Positions 24,412 through 32,329 of a stretch of DNA of 64,000 nt are shown in pieces. The stretch covers positions 186,001 to 250,000 of the forward strand of contig CBDCYR010000006.1 in NCBI GenBank assembly GCA_965224275.1. Reading direction: 5' to 3'. Numbering within the stretch: the stretch's first letter is position 1; each line of letters starts with the position of its first letter. The notes below the pieces were generated by a model that saw only the letters and a program-made list of their open reading frames with translations, ran no database searches and was not told where the DNA came from. A program made the translations under genes and the position numbers. The stretch comes from CAUZWH01 sp965224275 (GTDB lineage: Bacteria; Pseudomonadota; Alphaproteobacteria; SHVV01).

Positions 24412-24541
24412 TTCAGGGGCGGTGGTCTTATGAAACTTTTACGTGGGCCGACGCCGCTTGATCGCGTCCGTCACCTTTTGTCTCGACTCCCCATTCGTCT
24501 GCTGCTAGCTCCACTCTGGGAGCACTTGGAAGGAGGAGGTC

Positions 24542-24838
24542 ATGGCAAAGGCGTATTGGATCGCGGGCTACCGTTCGATCAACAATCCCGAGGCACAGGC
24601 CGAGTATGGCAAGATCGCAGCGCCGGTGGTTCAAGCCGCCGGTGGAACGATTCTGGCGCGCGGTGGTCGGATGCAGAAATGCGAAGGGGAAGAGAAAGAG
24701 CGCACGGTGCTAATTGAGTTCGACAGCTTCGATGCTGCAGTTGCCGCTTACAACAGCGACACCTACCAGAAAGCCCTCGCGAAGCTCGCCGGAGGTGCGG
24801 TTGATCGCGATATCTGGATCGTCGAAGGGGTCGACTAA
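24542..24838 (+). CDS. DUF1330 domain-containing protein
   Basis: Dimeric alpha/beta-barrel (ferredoxin-like) protein of 98 aa. Typical family features are KAYWIAGYRSINNPEA, a central GGTILARGG, and the C-terminal VLIEFDSFDAAVAAYNS followed by YQKALA. Its biochemical role is not established, though relatives resemble antibiotic-biosynthesis monooxygenases. The ATG at 24542 follows a very strong GGAAGGAGGAGG sequence. It is the last intact gene before the left repeat of the tRNA-Leu island. Confidence 0.9.
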   Translation: MAKAYWIAGYRSINNPEAQAEYGKIAAPVVQAAGGTILARGGRMQKCEGEEKERTVLIEFDSFDAAVAAYNSDTYQKALAKLAGGAVDRDIWIVEGVD

Positions 24839-24876
24839 CACCGAGCGGACGGCTATTTGCGACGAGCGCGTCGCTG

Positions 24877-24946
24877 AAACCGTTGAAAACCCTGGTGCTC
24901 CTGGCCTGACTCGAACAGGCACGCGCGTTAGGACAATAGATTTTGA
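24877..24946. repeat. attL-like copy of the tRNA-Leu 3' half
   Basis: Seventy bases match 27918-27987 with two mismatches. The matched part covers the sequence downstream of the tRNA, the acceptor 3' strand, T arm, variable arm and anticodon stem of tRNA-Leu(CAA). The 5' half of the tRNA is absent, so it is not a tRNA gene. A direct repeat of a tRNA 3' end 3041 bp away is the signature of an integrated element. Confidence 0.85.
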
Positions 24947-25016
24947 GTCCTTACACGCTATTCTCTGGATGTTTCCTGCATGCGTCAAATTACCCGGGAA
25001 CTTGCCGAGCCCTTCA

Positions 25017-25628
25017 TCAATTGGGTTGGGTATCGCCTGCATCTATTCCTTGCGGCGTCACCCCCGGTTGATAGGGCGTCCCGTTCGGGTGCCGACCCCC
25101 GTCGGGATTCGCGACAACATTGCGCGCCCAAGGTGATATCGGCAATTTGTTGAGATTCTCGCCGTGCTCACGGAGATCATTGAGCGCAATATCGCGCATA
25201 TCCGTTCCGATTTCGTAAAATGATACAAGCGTCTGAACTAGTCGACGTTCAGCTTCTGGCAATTTGCTCGCACTACGATCCACCGTACGTAGGTCGTCGC
25301 GCGTCAATGTCATACCTTCGGTGTGCCGTAGTGCGTAGCGCGCACCGAATATGACAAACTTCGTCTGCACGACCATATGGTCAACTCGATCCTGGGCCTC
25401 GGCCAGATCAGCCTTAATTCGCTGCTGCTCTTTCTTAAGTGCGGTCTGCTCTGCAATTAGTGCGAGCTTTTCGACCCGAGCTTTATCCAGATCATCTTTG
25501 ATTTTCTTCTGCTCTTCCTTAAGTTCCTTTCGGACCGTAATCAGGTCATGCCTTTCAGCAATAAGCGCGCCCTTCTCTGAAATAAGCGCTACGCTCTCAG
25601 TCCGTAATTTCTTAAATAGGGTATCCAC
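25017..25628 (-). pseudogene. membrane coiled-coil protein, 3' part cut by IS1595
   Basis: Open frame of 203 aa, long heptad-rich coiled coil (residues about 10-85: repeated Glu, Lys, Leu, Ala such as KELKEEQKKIKDDLDKA) and a globular C-terminal tail. The apparent start (GTG 25628) lies inside the left inverted repeat of the IS, so it is made by the insertion and is not the native start. The N-terminal part, with a transmembrane helix, continues on the other side of the IS at 26652-26888 in the same orientation. Function unknown. Confidence 0.65.
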
Positions 25629-26651
25629 TTCGCTCTCGTGATGTCAATATGTTGGGATGGCGAACCCGGCATCCCATCCCGAAGGCGGGGTCGACTACCC
25701 GCGCACCCTGACTGAATTCGACGCGTGGTTCGTGTCGGAGACGGCGTGTGCGGAGTTTCTTGGGCGTGTTCGTTGGCCGGAAGGTTTTCGATGCCCGTCT
25801 TGCTGCGGAACCGACGCCTGGCCGACGGCGCGGGGTCAGTTGCGATGCAACCGGTGTCAGCGTCAAACATCGGTGACGGCGGGGACGATCTTCGAGGGCA
25901 CTCGAAAGCCATTGCGCCTTTGGTTCCAGGCGATGTGGTACGTGACCAACCAGAAGCACGGGGTCAGTGCGCTCGGCCTGCAACGCATTCTTGGCCTGGG
26001 CAGTTATCAGACCGCCTGGGCTTGGCTGCACAAGTTGCGGCGCGCCATGGTGAGGCCGGGGCGTGATCTCCTGGGCGGCGCGGTCGAGGTGGACGAAACC
26101 TATGTGGGCGGCCGGGAAACCGGCGTCGTGGGGCGACAGACGAAGACCAAGTCGATCGTCGCGATTGCGGCGGAAGTCCGAGGGCGGGGCACTGGCCGGA
26201 TCCGAATGAGCCGCGTCGAGGATGTGGCTGCGAGGAGCCTGATCCCGTTTGTCCAAACAACCGTGGCGCCTGGCGCGACCGTCCGAACCGATGGCTGGTC
26301 AGCCTACAGTGGTCTGGCGAACCAAGGCTATGACCACCAGCCGAGATCCATTTCCGCCAGTGGCGACCCGGCCCACATCGTCATGCCACGAGTGCATCGC
26401 GTGGCCGCTCTGCTTGATCGCTGGTGGCTGGGCATCCACCATGGTGCCATCGATGCCGACCATCTCGACTACTATCTCGACGAGTTCACTTTCCGATTCA
26501 ATCGCCGCCGTTCGCAGGCTCGTGGCCTGCTTTTCTTCCGACTGCTCCAGCAGGCGGTGCAGCACGAGCCGGTCCCCTACAAGGGCCTAGTCGGCGGTCA
26601 TCGCAGCCTCGGAAACCAAATGTAGGGGATACGAGAGCGAAGTGGATACCC
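25619..26651 (+). mobile_element. IS1595-family insertion sequence
   Basis: The element is 1033 bp with perfect 21-bp terminal inverted repeats at 25619-25639 (beginning GGGTATCCACTTCG) and 26631-26651, and one transposase gene of 322 aa between. The 8-bp flanks (CTTAAATA and AGTTTTCT) do not match, so no target duplication of the length usual for IS1595 is visible. It lies inside the coiled-coil gene. Confidence 0.92.
25657..26625 (+). CDS. IS1595 family transposase
   Basis: Transposase of 322 aa with an N-terminal zinc ribbon (CPSCCGTDAW, then CNRCQRQ) and a DDE-type catalytic domain. First Asp is in VEVDETYVGG, second in RTDGWSAY, and the last acidic region is YLDEFTFRFNRR. The tail HHGAIDADHLDYY is typical of the ISXO2-like domain. 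Full length, no frameshift, so it may be active. It occupies most of the element bounded by 21-bp inverted repeats. Confidence 0.94.
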   Translation: MANPASHPEGGVDYPRTLTEFDAWFVSETACAEFLGRVRWPEGFRCPSCCGTDAWPTARGQLRCNRCQRQTSVTAGTIFEGTRKPLRLWFQAMWYVTNQKHGVSALGLQRILGLGSYQTAWAWLHKLRRAMVRPGRDLLGGAVEVDETYVGGRETGVVGRQTKTKSIVAIAAEVRGRGTGRIRMSRVEDVAARSLIPFVQTTVAPGATVRTDGWSAYSGLANQGYDHQPRSISASGDPAHIVMPRVHRVAALLDRWWLGIHHGAIDADHLDYYLDEFTFRFNRRRSQARGLLFFRLLQQAVQHEPVPYKGLVGGHRSLGNQM

Positions 26652-26888
26652 AGTTTTCTTAATATCCTTCTCAAGCTTCGGCGCGGGCAGAAAGCCCGAG
26701 AAAACGCCCCAGAGAATTGCAAGCACCGTTGCCAGGCCGCCAAAAACTGCCGCCCATTGGCCGGGGCGCTTCCACCAGGACCGCTGGAGTTCTGCAATCT
26801 CGGCTTCAAGTTTCTGGCACTCAAGCTGCAGGCGCTGCGGTTCTAAAGCAGCCGCATCTAACTTGGTGGTCATGTCAATATCAGACAT
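26598..26888 (-). pseudogene. membrane coiled-coil protein, 5' part cut by IS1595
   Basis: N-terminal fragment on the minus strand from ATG 26888. It has a short coiled coil (RLQLECQKLEAEIAELQ) and one transmembrane helix (WAAVFGGLATVLAILWGVF). Real coding ends at the IS right edge (26652, after KLEKDIKKT); the last codons to 26598 are read into the IS. The rest of the protein is probably the coiled-coil frame at 25017-25618. Topology suggests a single-pass membrane protein with a long cytoplasmic or periplasmic coiled coil. Since no target duplication is visible, DNA may have been lost at the junction. Confidence 0.6.
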
Positions 26889-27037
26889 TGGTCAACCTCT
26901 TTTCACTCGTCACGGCGAAATCCGCCATAGCAGCACCCCCCCCTTCTTGCGCCGTTCGTTAATTGGGAATCAACCTACTTACGTCCGATCTATCTCTCCT
27001 CCATATTGTTCTCGGATGATACTGCGAGGAGGGGGCT

Positions 27038-27298
27038 ATGCGGTTCATTGCTTTAGTCGTCGCACTGTTTGTGCTTGGAACTGGTGTCGTCGACGCGGGC
27101 CAAACCAAGATCAAGAACTACAACTCGGCCCGCGACACGTACTTCGACAAGCAGCTCTACCCAAACGGCGGCTGGACGTTCTATTGCCCGACAAAGTGGA
27201 CTTCACGAGCTGGGCTTAACGTGTAGCGTGTCTATCCGGCGTCGTGGATGAAGATAACGGCTGGTTGTACGGAGGCCACGAGTCGTAAGAATTGCCGG
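27038..27298 (+). pseudogene. endonuclease I (EndA) family, nonsense-mutated N-terminal part
   Basis: The frame starts with a signal peptide (MRFIALVVALFVLGTGVVDAG) and continues as KIKNYNSARDTYFDKQLYPN and GGWTFYCPTKW, like secreted endonuclease I proteins. After GLNV there is a TAG at 27224, and in the same frame the text goes on with RVYPASWMK, where family members have E-H-V-Y-P-A-S-W-M. The TAG therefore replaces a Glu codon and the catalytic His is Arg. Similarity ends near 27298, so the gene is also truncated. It is an inactive remnant within the island. Confidence 0.6.
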
Positions 27299-27384
27299 GG
27301 ACGTGAGCACCTGGGCCTGTGCCTCATTTCTATGTCTAATTGGTTCGAAGAGTCTTCAGGAAATCTCGCAAAGGATTCCTATCA

Positions 27385-27510
27385 ATGACCAAGGTCTTAC
27401 AGGTGACGCTATCGCAACTTGCAGCACTTGGGGTGGCGGCGCTTTTGATATGGGGAGTGTGGTTGGAATCTATCAAACACCAGAATGCATTGCAGAACTA
27501 TCCATACTAA
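27385..27510 (+). CDS. possible small single-pass membrane protein
   Basis: A frame of 41 aa from ATG 27385 with AAGGA 9 bp upstream. It codes for LSQLAALGVAALLIWGVWL, a plausible transmembrane helix, and a short polar tail. An overlapping longer frame (27303-27611) looks less like protein. No family is recognised; it may be real or chance. Confidence 0.3.
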   Translation: MTKVLQVTLSQLAALGVAALLIWGVWLESIKHQNALQNYPY

Positions 27511-27639
27511 GTCTTTGTATTATCGACACTATTCTGCTCATTGGCATGGCATCGGGTGCTGCGACGCTATTCGGGTTCGCTTTATCGATGTTTAGAGCGT
27601 ACGGCGACTAGGACAATCGCAAACTTTCGAGCCAAGGCT

Positions 27640-27849
27640 GAGGCTAACGCTAGGCCGGGCGTCATCCCACGCCTGGCTGCCACTGGGGCGGATATCAAAA
27701 CGATCCAAGAGTTCCCAGGACACGACAGCCTGATGATGGTTCTACGTTACGCCCACGCTCAGGACGATGCCGTCGATCGTGTTTTAGAGAAGGTGGAAAA
27801 AGGAACACTCCTCGAACATCCGAGGGCGAACAAGACCCAAGATTCCTGA
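27640..27849 (+). pseudogene. tyrosine integrase, C-terminal remnant
   Basis: The frame contains RLAATGADIKTIQEFPGHDS followed by LMMVLRYAHAQ, matching the end of phage-type integrases: the conserved LGH is here PGH, and the Tyr nucleophile is present in RYAHA. The catalytic Arg regions and the LRHxFAT box upstream are gone. It lies 85 bp from tRNA-Leu, the normal place for an integrase using this attachment site, and is probably the source of the island. Confidence 0.68.
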
Positions 27850-27933
27850 CGCGATTACACAGGAATTACACATCTGCCGGCGGGCGGCGGAATTATCCAC
27901 TCACCCCCACCACCCTCAAACCGTTGAAAACCC

Positions 27934-28020
27934 TGGTGCCCCTGGCCTGACTCGAACAGGCACGCCCGTTAGGACAATAGATTTTGAATCTATCGCGTCT
28001 ACCAATTCCGCCACAGGGGC
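27934..28020 (-). tRNA. tRNA-Leu (anticodon CAA)
   Basis: On the minus strand the acceptor GCCCCTG pairs with CAGGGGC and CCA is encoded. The anticodon loop is TTCAAAA between stems ATAGA and TCTAT, so the anticodon is CAA (Leu, UUG codons). A long variable arm and the T arm GCCTG-TTCGAGT-CAGGC are present, as for class II tRNAs. Its 3' half is the right repeat (27918-27987) of the remnant island. Confidence 0.96.
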
Positions 28021-28206
28021 GCCGAGGTCGGAAGTCGCACCATGCGTGCGACATCGGCGCATCATAATCGTGCGCTTCGGGCGGTCAACCGATCCGCCTA
28101 GCACTTGTAAGAATTGTTAATCGGGCCGAATCGCTAAGTGTGCGCGCGGGCGCCGCTTGTTAGAGTTGACGCTTCTGACTTGCCATCATTTGCAGGGACC
28201 CATGAG

Positions 28207-29145
28207 ATGAAAATCGCAATCGTCGGCGCCGGCGCGATGGGCTCGGTCTACGCCGCGCTGATGGGCGATGCCGGCCATGAGGTGTGGGCGATCGACCCTT
28301 GGGCCGAGCACGTCGCCGCCATCAAGGCCAACGGCCTGCGGGTCGAGGGCGCCAGCGGCGATCGCACGGTGCAGGTCAATGCGACCACCGAGGCGAGCGA
28401 GGTCGGCCCGTGCGACCTCGTCATCATCGCCACCAAGGCCATGCACATCGAGGCAGCCGCGGCGAGCGCGGGGGCCTTGATCGGCGCCGACACGGCGCTG
28501 CTGACGATCCAGAACGGGCTCGGCAGCGCCGATCGGGTTGCCGATGCGCTAGCGGGAACACCGGTGATGATCGGCGTTGCCGGCGGCTTCGGCGCGTCGA
28601 TGAAAGGACCCGGCCACGCCCACCACAACGGCATGGAACTGATCCGGCTGGGCAATCGCGATGGCACGATCACGCCGGCGCTGACTGCTGTCGCCGAGGT
28701 CTGGGAGCAGGCCGGCTTCAAAGTCCGCACCTTCGACGACATTGCGCAGCTGGTGTGGGAGAAACTGATCTGTAACGTGTGCTTCTCGGCCTCGACCGCG
28801 CTGACGGAATGGACCATCAGCCAGGTGATGGCCGACGCAGATACCTGGCGCATGGCGTCGGGCTGCGCCAGCGAGGCCTACGCGGTGGCGCGGGCCAAGA
28901 ATATCACCCTCGACTTCGACGACCCGGTCGCCTACGTCCGCGATTTCGGCTCGAAAATACCCAACGCATACTCGTCGCTGGCGCTCGACCTGATGGCCGG
29001 ACGCGCCTCCGAGATCGACGCCATCAACGGCGCCATCCCGCCGGCCGGCCGTGAGGTTGGCATCGCGGCGCCCTACAACGAAACAGTAAGCGCGCTGGTA
29101 CGAGCCAAGGAACAACGGCTTGGTGTTCGCACGACAACCACATAG
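28207..29145 (+). CDS. ketopantoate reductase family protein (PanE/ApbA)
   Basis: NADP-binding oxidoreductase of 312 aa. The Rossmann motif is VGAGAMGSVYAAL at residues 5-17. ApbA features follow: VIIATKAMH, LLTIQNGLG, and the catalytic-lysine helix VWEKLICNVCFSAS. The C-terminal helical domain has the SEIDAINGAI end with active-site Glu. Start at ATG 28207 gives the canonical MKIAIVGAG. Members make pantoate from ketopantoate, but many paralogues act on other 2-oxo acids; with only 69 bp of leader after tRNA-Leu and no pan genes nearby, the role remains open. Confidence 0.88.
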   Translation: MKIAIVGAGAMGSVYAALMGDAGHEVWAIDPWAEHVAAIKANGLRVEGASGDRTVQVNATTEASEVGPCDLVIIATKAMHIEAAAASAGALIGADTALLTIQNGLGSADRVADALAGTPVMIGVAGGFGASMKGPGHAHHNGMELIRLGNRDGTITPALTAVAEVWEQAGFKVRTFDDIAQLVWEKLICNVCFSASTALTEWTISQVMADADTWRMASGCASEAYAVARAKNITLDFDDPVAYVRDFGSKIPNAYSSLALDLMAGRASEIDAINGAIPPAGREVGIAAPYNETVSALVRAKEQRLGVRTTTT

Positions 29146-29174
29146 ACCCGCGACGCGCACGATCGTCCACGCAC

Positions 29175-30344
29175 ATGCCGCGTTCCCGCTTCGCCTTCGC
29201 CGCAGCGCTGACACTCAACCCCGCATTGGGTTCGCTCTACGCCTGGAGCATCTTTCTCGAGCCGCTGGAAGCCGATTTGGGTCTCGCGCGGGTCGAATTG
29301 TCGTTGGTGTTCTCGGTCGCGGTGGTGTTTTTCACCGCCGGTATGAGTTTCGGACCGGCTGTCTATCGGCTTGCCGCGACGCCGGTATTGACAGCCGGTG
29401 TCGCGTTGTTGTGCGCGGTCGGACTTGCGGTGACGGCGACGGCATCGTCACTCGTGTTAATCGTTGTCGGCTACGGTGTGCTGTTTGGCGGCGGTAGCGG
29501 CCTCGGCTACAGCATCATGCTGCAGGCTGTGAATCTGGCGCTGCCCGAACGCAGTGGCCTCGCCAACGGCGTCGCCATCGGACTGTTTGCCGGCGGCTCG
29601 ATCCTGTTCGCGCAACTATTTGGCTGGAGCGTCGCCGCTTATGGCGTGGCGCCGACGCTGTGGGCCATGGTGGCGTTGTTCGTCGCCATCGCCGCAATTA
29701 CGGCCTTGTTTCTCAGCCTCTCGCAGATCAGCCTGCACGCCGCCGGCCAACTTCGCCTAGCCAGGGGGAGCGGCCATAGCAGCCGACTGTTTTGGCTGTT
29801 TTGGGCAAGTTTCCTGCTCGGTGCCGGCAGCGGTTTGATGTGCATCAGCCAGGCGGCGGCAATGGTAACCGCCTATGGCGGCACCCTCGCGCTGGCGGTA
29901 TTCGGCACCACCATGGTCGCGGCAGGGAACTGCGCCGGCCGGCTTATTGGCGGTGCCCTCAGCGATTACCTGCCGGTCCGTAGCGTCGTCATCGGCGCCC
30001 ATACAATCGGCGCGGTCGGATTATTCGGATTGGCCGTCTTCCCGAGCGCAACCGTCGCGGTGATCGCGATTGCCATGGCCGGCCTGTCTTACGGCTTGCA
30101 AACTGGTGCCTATCCATCGGCCATGGCGATCTACTACGGCAGCGAAAATTTCGGGCGGATGATGGGGCGGTTGATTACGGCGTGGGGCATTGCCGGCCTT
30201 GCCGCCCCGATCATCGCCGGCGCCTTATTTGATCTGACTGGATCGTATCGGTTGGCGGTCGCGTTCGCCGCTATCGTGGCGACGCTGGCGATCGTCGTCA
30301 GTGCTAGACTACCCGGTCGTAGCGTTGAATCTCGATCGGCGTAA
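29175..30344 (+). CDS. MFS transporter, oxalate/formate antiporter-like (OFA)
   Basis: Inner-membrane carrier of 389 aa with 12 predicted helices. The opening (LNPALGSLYAWSIFLEPLEADLG) is the hallmark of the OFA family, in which monocarboxylates or oxalate are exchanged. Later blocks are GGGSGLGYSIMLQAV and AGRLIGGALSDYLP, the MFS loop motif. It lies 29 bp after the PanE-like gene and its end overlaps the open frame of the following SDR, so the three genes may form an operon for a hydroxy- or keto-acid. Confidence 0.9.
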   Translation: MPRSRFAFAAALTLNPALGSLYAWSIFLEPLEADLGLARVELSLVFSVAVVFFTAGMSFGPAVYRLAATPVLTAGVALLCAVGLAVTATASSLVLIVVGYGVLFGGGSGLGYSIMLQAVNLALPERSGLANGVAIGLFAGGSILFAQLFGWSVAAYGVAPTLWAMVALFVAIAAITALFLSLSQISLHAAGQLRLARGSGHSSRLFWLFWASFLLGAGSGLMCISQAAAMVTAYGGTLALAVFGTTMVAAGNCAGRLIGGALSDYLPVRSVVIGAHTIGAVGLFGLAVFPSATVAVIAIAMAGLSYGLQTGAYPSAMAIYYGSENFGRMMGRLITAWGIAGLAAPIIAGALFDLTGSYRLAVAFAAIVATLAIVVSARLPGRSVESRSA

Positions 30345-30369
30345 AGAAGGAAGAATTGTTGGTGATGCC

Positions 30370-31179
30370 ATGGGCGCATTGGGCGATCGACTTAAGGACA
30401 AGACAGCCGTCGTCGCTGGGGCCGGGTCGGTCGGGCCGGGGTGGGGCAACGGCAAAGCGGTCGCGGTGTTGTTCGCGCGCCAGGGTGCGTCGGTTCTGGC
30501 GCTTGATATCGACGCCGACGCCGTCGCCGAAACCGCAGGCATTATCGAAAGCGAAGGCGGTACGGTCGCCACCCTGACCTGCGACGTCACCCAGGCCGAC
30601 GCGGTTGCGGCGATGGTCGAGACCTGCCTCGAACGCTTCGGTCGCATCGACATTCTGCATAACAATGTTGGCGGTTCGTCGCCCGGCGGTCCGGTCGAAA
30701 TGCCGCAAGACGAATGGCAGGCGCAGCTCGACTTCAACCTGACCAGCGTGTTCCTCACCTGCAAGCATGTGTTGCCGGTGATGGAACGCCAAAACGGCGG
30801 CGCCATCGTCAACGTCGCCTCGATTGCCGGTATGCGCTTTATCGGCAACCACCACATCGGCTACGCCGCGAGCAAAGCCGGATTGATCCAGTTCACGAAA
30901 GCGATCGCGGTCAAATACGCCGCCCAGAGCATCCGCGCCAACACCGTGGTGCCCGGCTTGATGCATACACCACTGGTCGAGGTGCGCCTGGGCAGCCAAT
31001 ATGGTGGCGGCGACGTCGAGGCCCTGATCGCGAAGCGCAACGCGCAGGTGCCAATGGGCCATATGGGTGATGCCTGGGACGTTGCCCACGCGGCGCTGTT
31101 CCTTGCATCCGATGAAGCAAAATACGTCACCGGTGCCGAACTCGTCGTCGATGGCGGCTTCGTCGCCAAATCGGTTTAG
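30370..31179 (+). CDS. SDR family oxidoreductase
   Basis: Short-chain dehydrogenase of 269 aa. Cofactor motif is AGAGSVGPGWGNG (an extended variant of TGxxxGIG), the NNVG strand follows in LHNNVGG, and the catalytic triad is in NVASIAG (Ser) and YAASKAG (Tyr-x-x-x-Lys). The end VTGAELVVDGGF is the usual C-terminus. ATG 30370 gives the normal start, while an open frame begins at 30301 inside the MFS gene. The substrate is unknown; its linkage to the PanE-like protein and OFA carrier suggests a role in the same organic-acid pathway. Confidence 0.9.
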   Translation: MGALGDRLKDKTAVVAGAGSVGPGWGNGKAVAVLFARQGASVLALDIDADAVAETAGIIESEGGTVATLTCDVTQADAVAAMVETCLERFGRIDILHNNVGGSSPGGPVEMPQDEWQAQLDFNLTSVFLTCKHVLPVMERQNGGAIVNVASIAGMRFIGNHHIGYAASKAGLIQFTKAIAVKYAAQSIRANTVVPGLMHTPLVEVRLGSQYGGGDVEALIAKRNAQVPMGHMGDAWDVAHAALFLASDEAKYVTGAELVVDGGFVAKSV

Positions 31180-31260
31180 CCGGATCCTGATTGCGATAGC
31201 GATCCCATAGGCGACCTGCTATAGGCCGGCAAGCCTCTGAATTAACAGTAAGATCCAGTT

Positions 31261-31842
31261 TTGATCACCCGCCTCTACAATTGGACGATGGATCTCGCGG
31301 CACGCCCGCGCGCGCTATGGATTCTGGCGCTGGTGTCATTCGCGGAGAGCTCGTTTTTTCCGATTCCGCCGGATGTCATGCTGATTCCGATGGTGCTGGC
31401 CGCACCAACCCGGGCCTGGCGCATCGCCGCGGTGTGCACGATTGCCTCGGTCGTCGGCGGCGCAGCCGGTTACGCGATCGGGATTGGTGCGTTCGAAGCC
31501 GTCGGGCAGCCGGTGCTCGATTTCTACGGCTACATGCACAAATTCGAGGATTTCCAGGCGCTCTACCGCGAATGGGGCATTTGGATCGTGAGCGCCGGCG
31601 GCTTCACGCCGCTCCCCTATAAGGTGATCACCATCACCAGCGGCGTCATGAAGCTCGACATCGGTACCTTCCTAATTGTGTCGCTGGTATCGCGCGGCCT
31701 GCGCTTTTTTATCGTCGCCGCGTTGTTGTGGTATTTCGGCGAGCCTATTCGACGCTTTATCGAAGCCAATCTCGGTCTGCTGGCGACGCTCTTTTTCGCG
31801 CTACTGCTCGCCGGATTCGTGGTGATCCGCTTTGTTCTCTGA
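31261..31842 (+). CDS. YqaA/DedA-like SNARE-associated membrane protein
   Basis: Inner-membrane protein of 193 aa in the YqaA branch of the VTT/DedA superfamily, with about five hydrophobic segments. Recognisable is FAESSFFPIPPDVMLIPMVLA, the re-entrant loop region, and GGFTPLPYKVITITSG. DedA proteins flip polyprenyl phosphates or lipids across the membrane. Start is TTG 31261. The last 11 bp overlap the dsbB start, so both are translated together. Confidence 0.9.
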   Translation: MITRLYNWTMDLAARPRALWILALVSFAESSFFPIPPDVMLIPMVLAAPTRAWRIAAVCTIASVVGGAAGYAIGIGAFEAVGQPVLDFYGYMHKFEDFQALYREWGIWIVSAGGFTPLPYKVITITSGVMKLDIGTFLIVSLVSRGLRFFIVAALLWYFGEPIRRFIEANLGLLATLFFALLLAGFVVIRFVL

Positions 31843-32329
31843 ACGCGCCCTGGCCTATCTTCTTGGCGCGAGCCTGGCGACGTTGATCGGCGCGCTGGGC
31901 TTTCAATACATCGTCGGCCTCGACCCGTGCGTATTATGCATCTACCAGCGCTGGCCCTATGTCGCGGTCGCCGCTATCTGCGTCGTCGCCCTGTTCGCCA
32001 AAACCCTGGCCCGGCCGGCCCTGTTCGCGTGCGGGGTCATCTTCCTCGCAAGCGCTGCGCTTGCCGCCTACCACATCGGTGTCGAGCAGGGTTGGGTCGC
32101 CGGTACGGCCGCGTGTGGTGCCGCGGGCGGGGCGACGACGGTCGACCAACTGCGGGCCCAAATCATGAATGCGCCGGCCACCCGGTGCGATGAAGTCGCC
32201 TGGTCGTTGTTCGGGATTTCGTTGGCTGGGTATAACCTGCTGATCTCCGTGGCGCTGGCGACGTTCAGTTGGGTCGCCGGCGTAAATTTGGGCCGCCAAT
32301 CTATGGGCCGGGGTTCACGATTCGGATGA
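31832..32329 (+). CDS. dsbB: disulfide bond formation protein B
   Basis: Inner-membrane quinone-linked thiol oxidase of 165 aa with four helices. The first periplasmic redox pair is C33-VL-C36 in DPCVLCIYQRW and the second pair is C95 and C119 (AACGAAG, RCDE), as in DsbB, which re-oxidises DsbA. Translation starts at TTG 31832 inside the end of the YqaA gene, and the TGA overlaps the coq7 ATG (ATGA at 32326). A DsbB next to a ubiquinone enzyme makes functional sense, since it passes electrons to ubiquinone. Confidence 0.93.
   Translation: MFSERALAYLLGASLATLIGALGFQYIVGLDPCVLCIYQRWPYVAVAAICVVALFAKTLARPALFACGVIFLASAALAAYHIGVEQGWVAGTAACGAAGGATTVDQLRAQIMNAPATRCDEVAWSLFGISLAGYNLLISVALATFSWVAGVNLGRQSMGRGSRFG

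Larger units (their letters stand above)
24877..27987. mobile_element. degenerate integrative island in tRNA-Leu(CAA)
   Basis: The segment is bounded by 70-bp direct repeats, of which the right one lies in the intact tRNA-Leu. Its contents are accessory: an interrupted membrane coiled-coil gene, an IS1595-family element, a broken endonuclease I gene, a small membrane ORF and, next to the tRNA, the C-terminal end of a tyrosine integrase. Integrase next to the occupied tRNA is the standard layout. With only about 3 kb left, it is a remnant that can no longer move itself. Confidence 0.72.

Noticed and set aside
24877..24960. Second tRNA-Leu gene
   Set aside because: Only the 3' half is similar; the acceptor 5' strand and D arm are missing, so it is an attachment-site repeat.
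27303..27611. 102-codon frame inside the island
   Set aside because: Less protein-like than an overlapping 41-codon frame with a ribosome-binding site and a membrane helix; no similarity seen.
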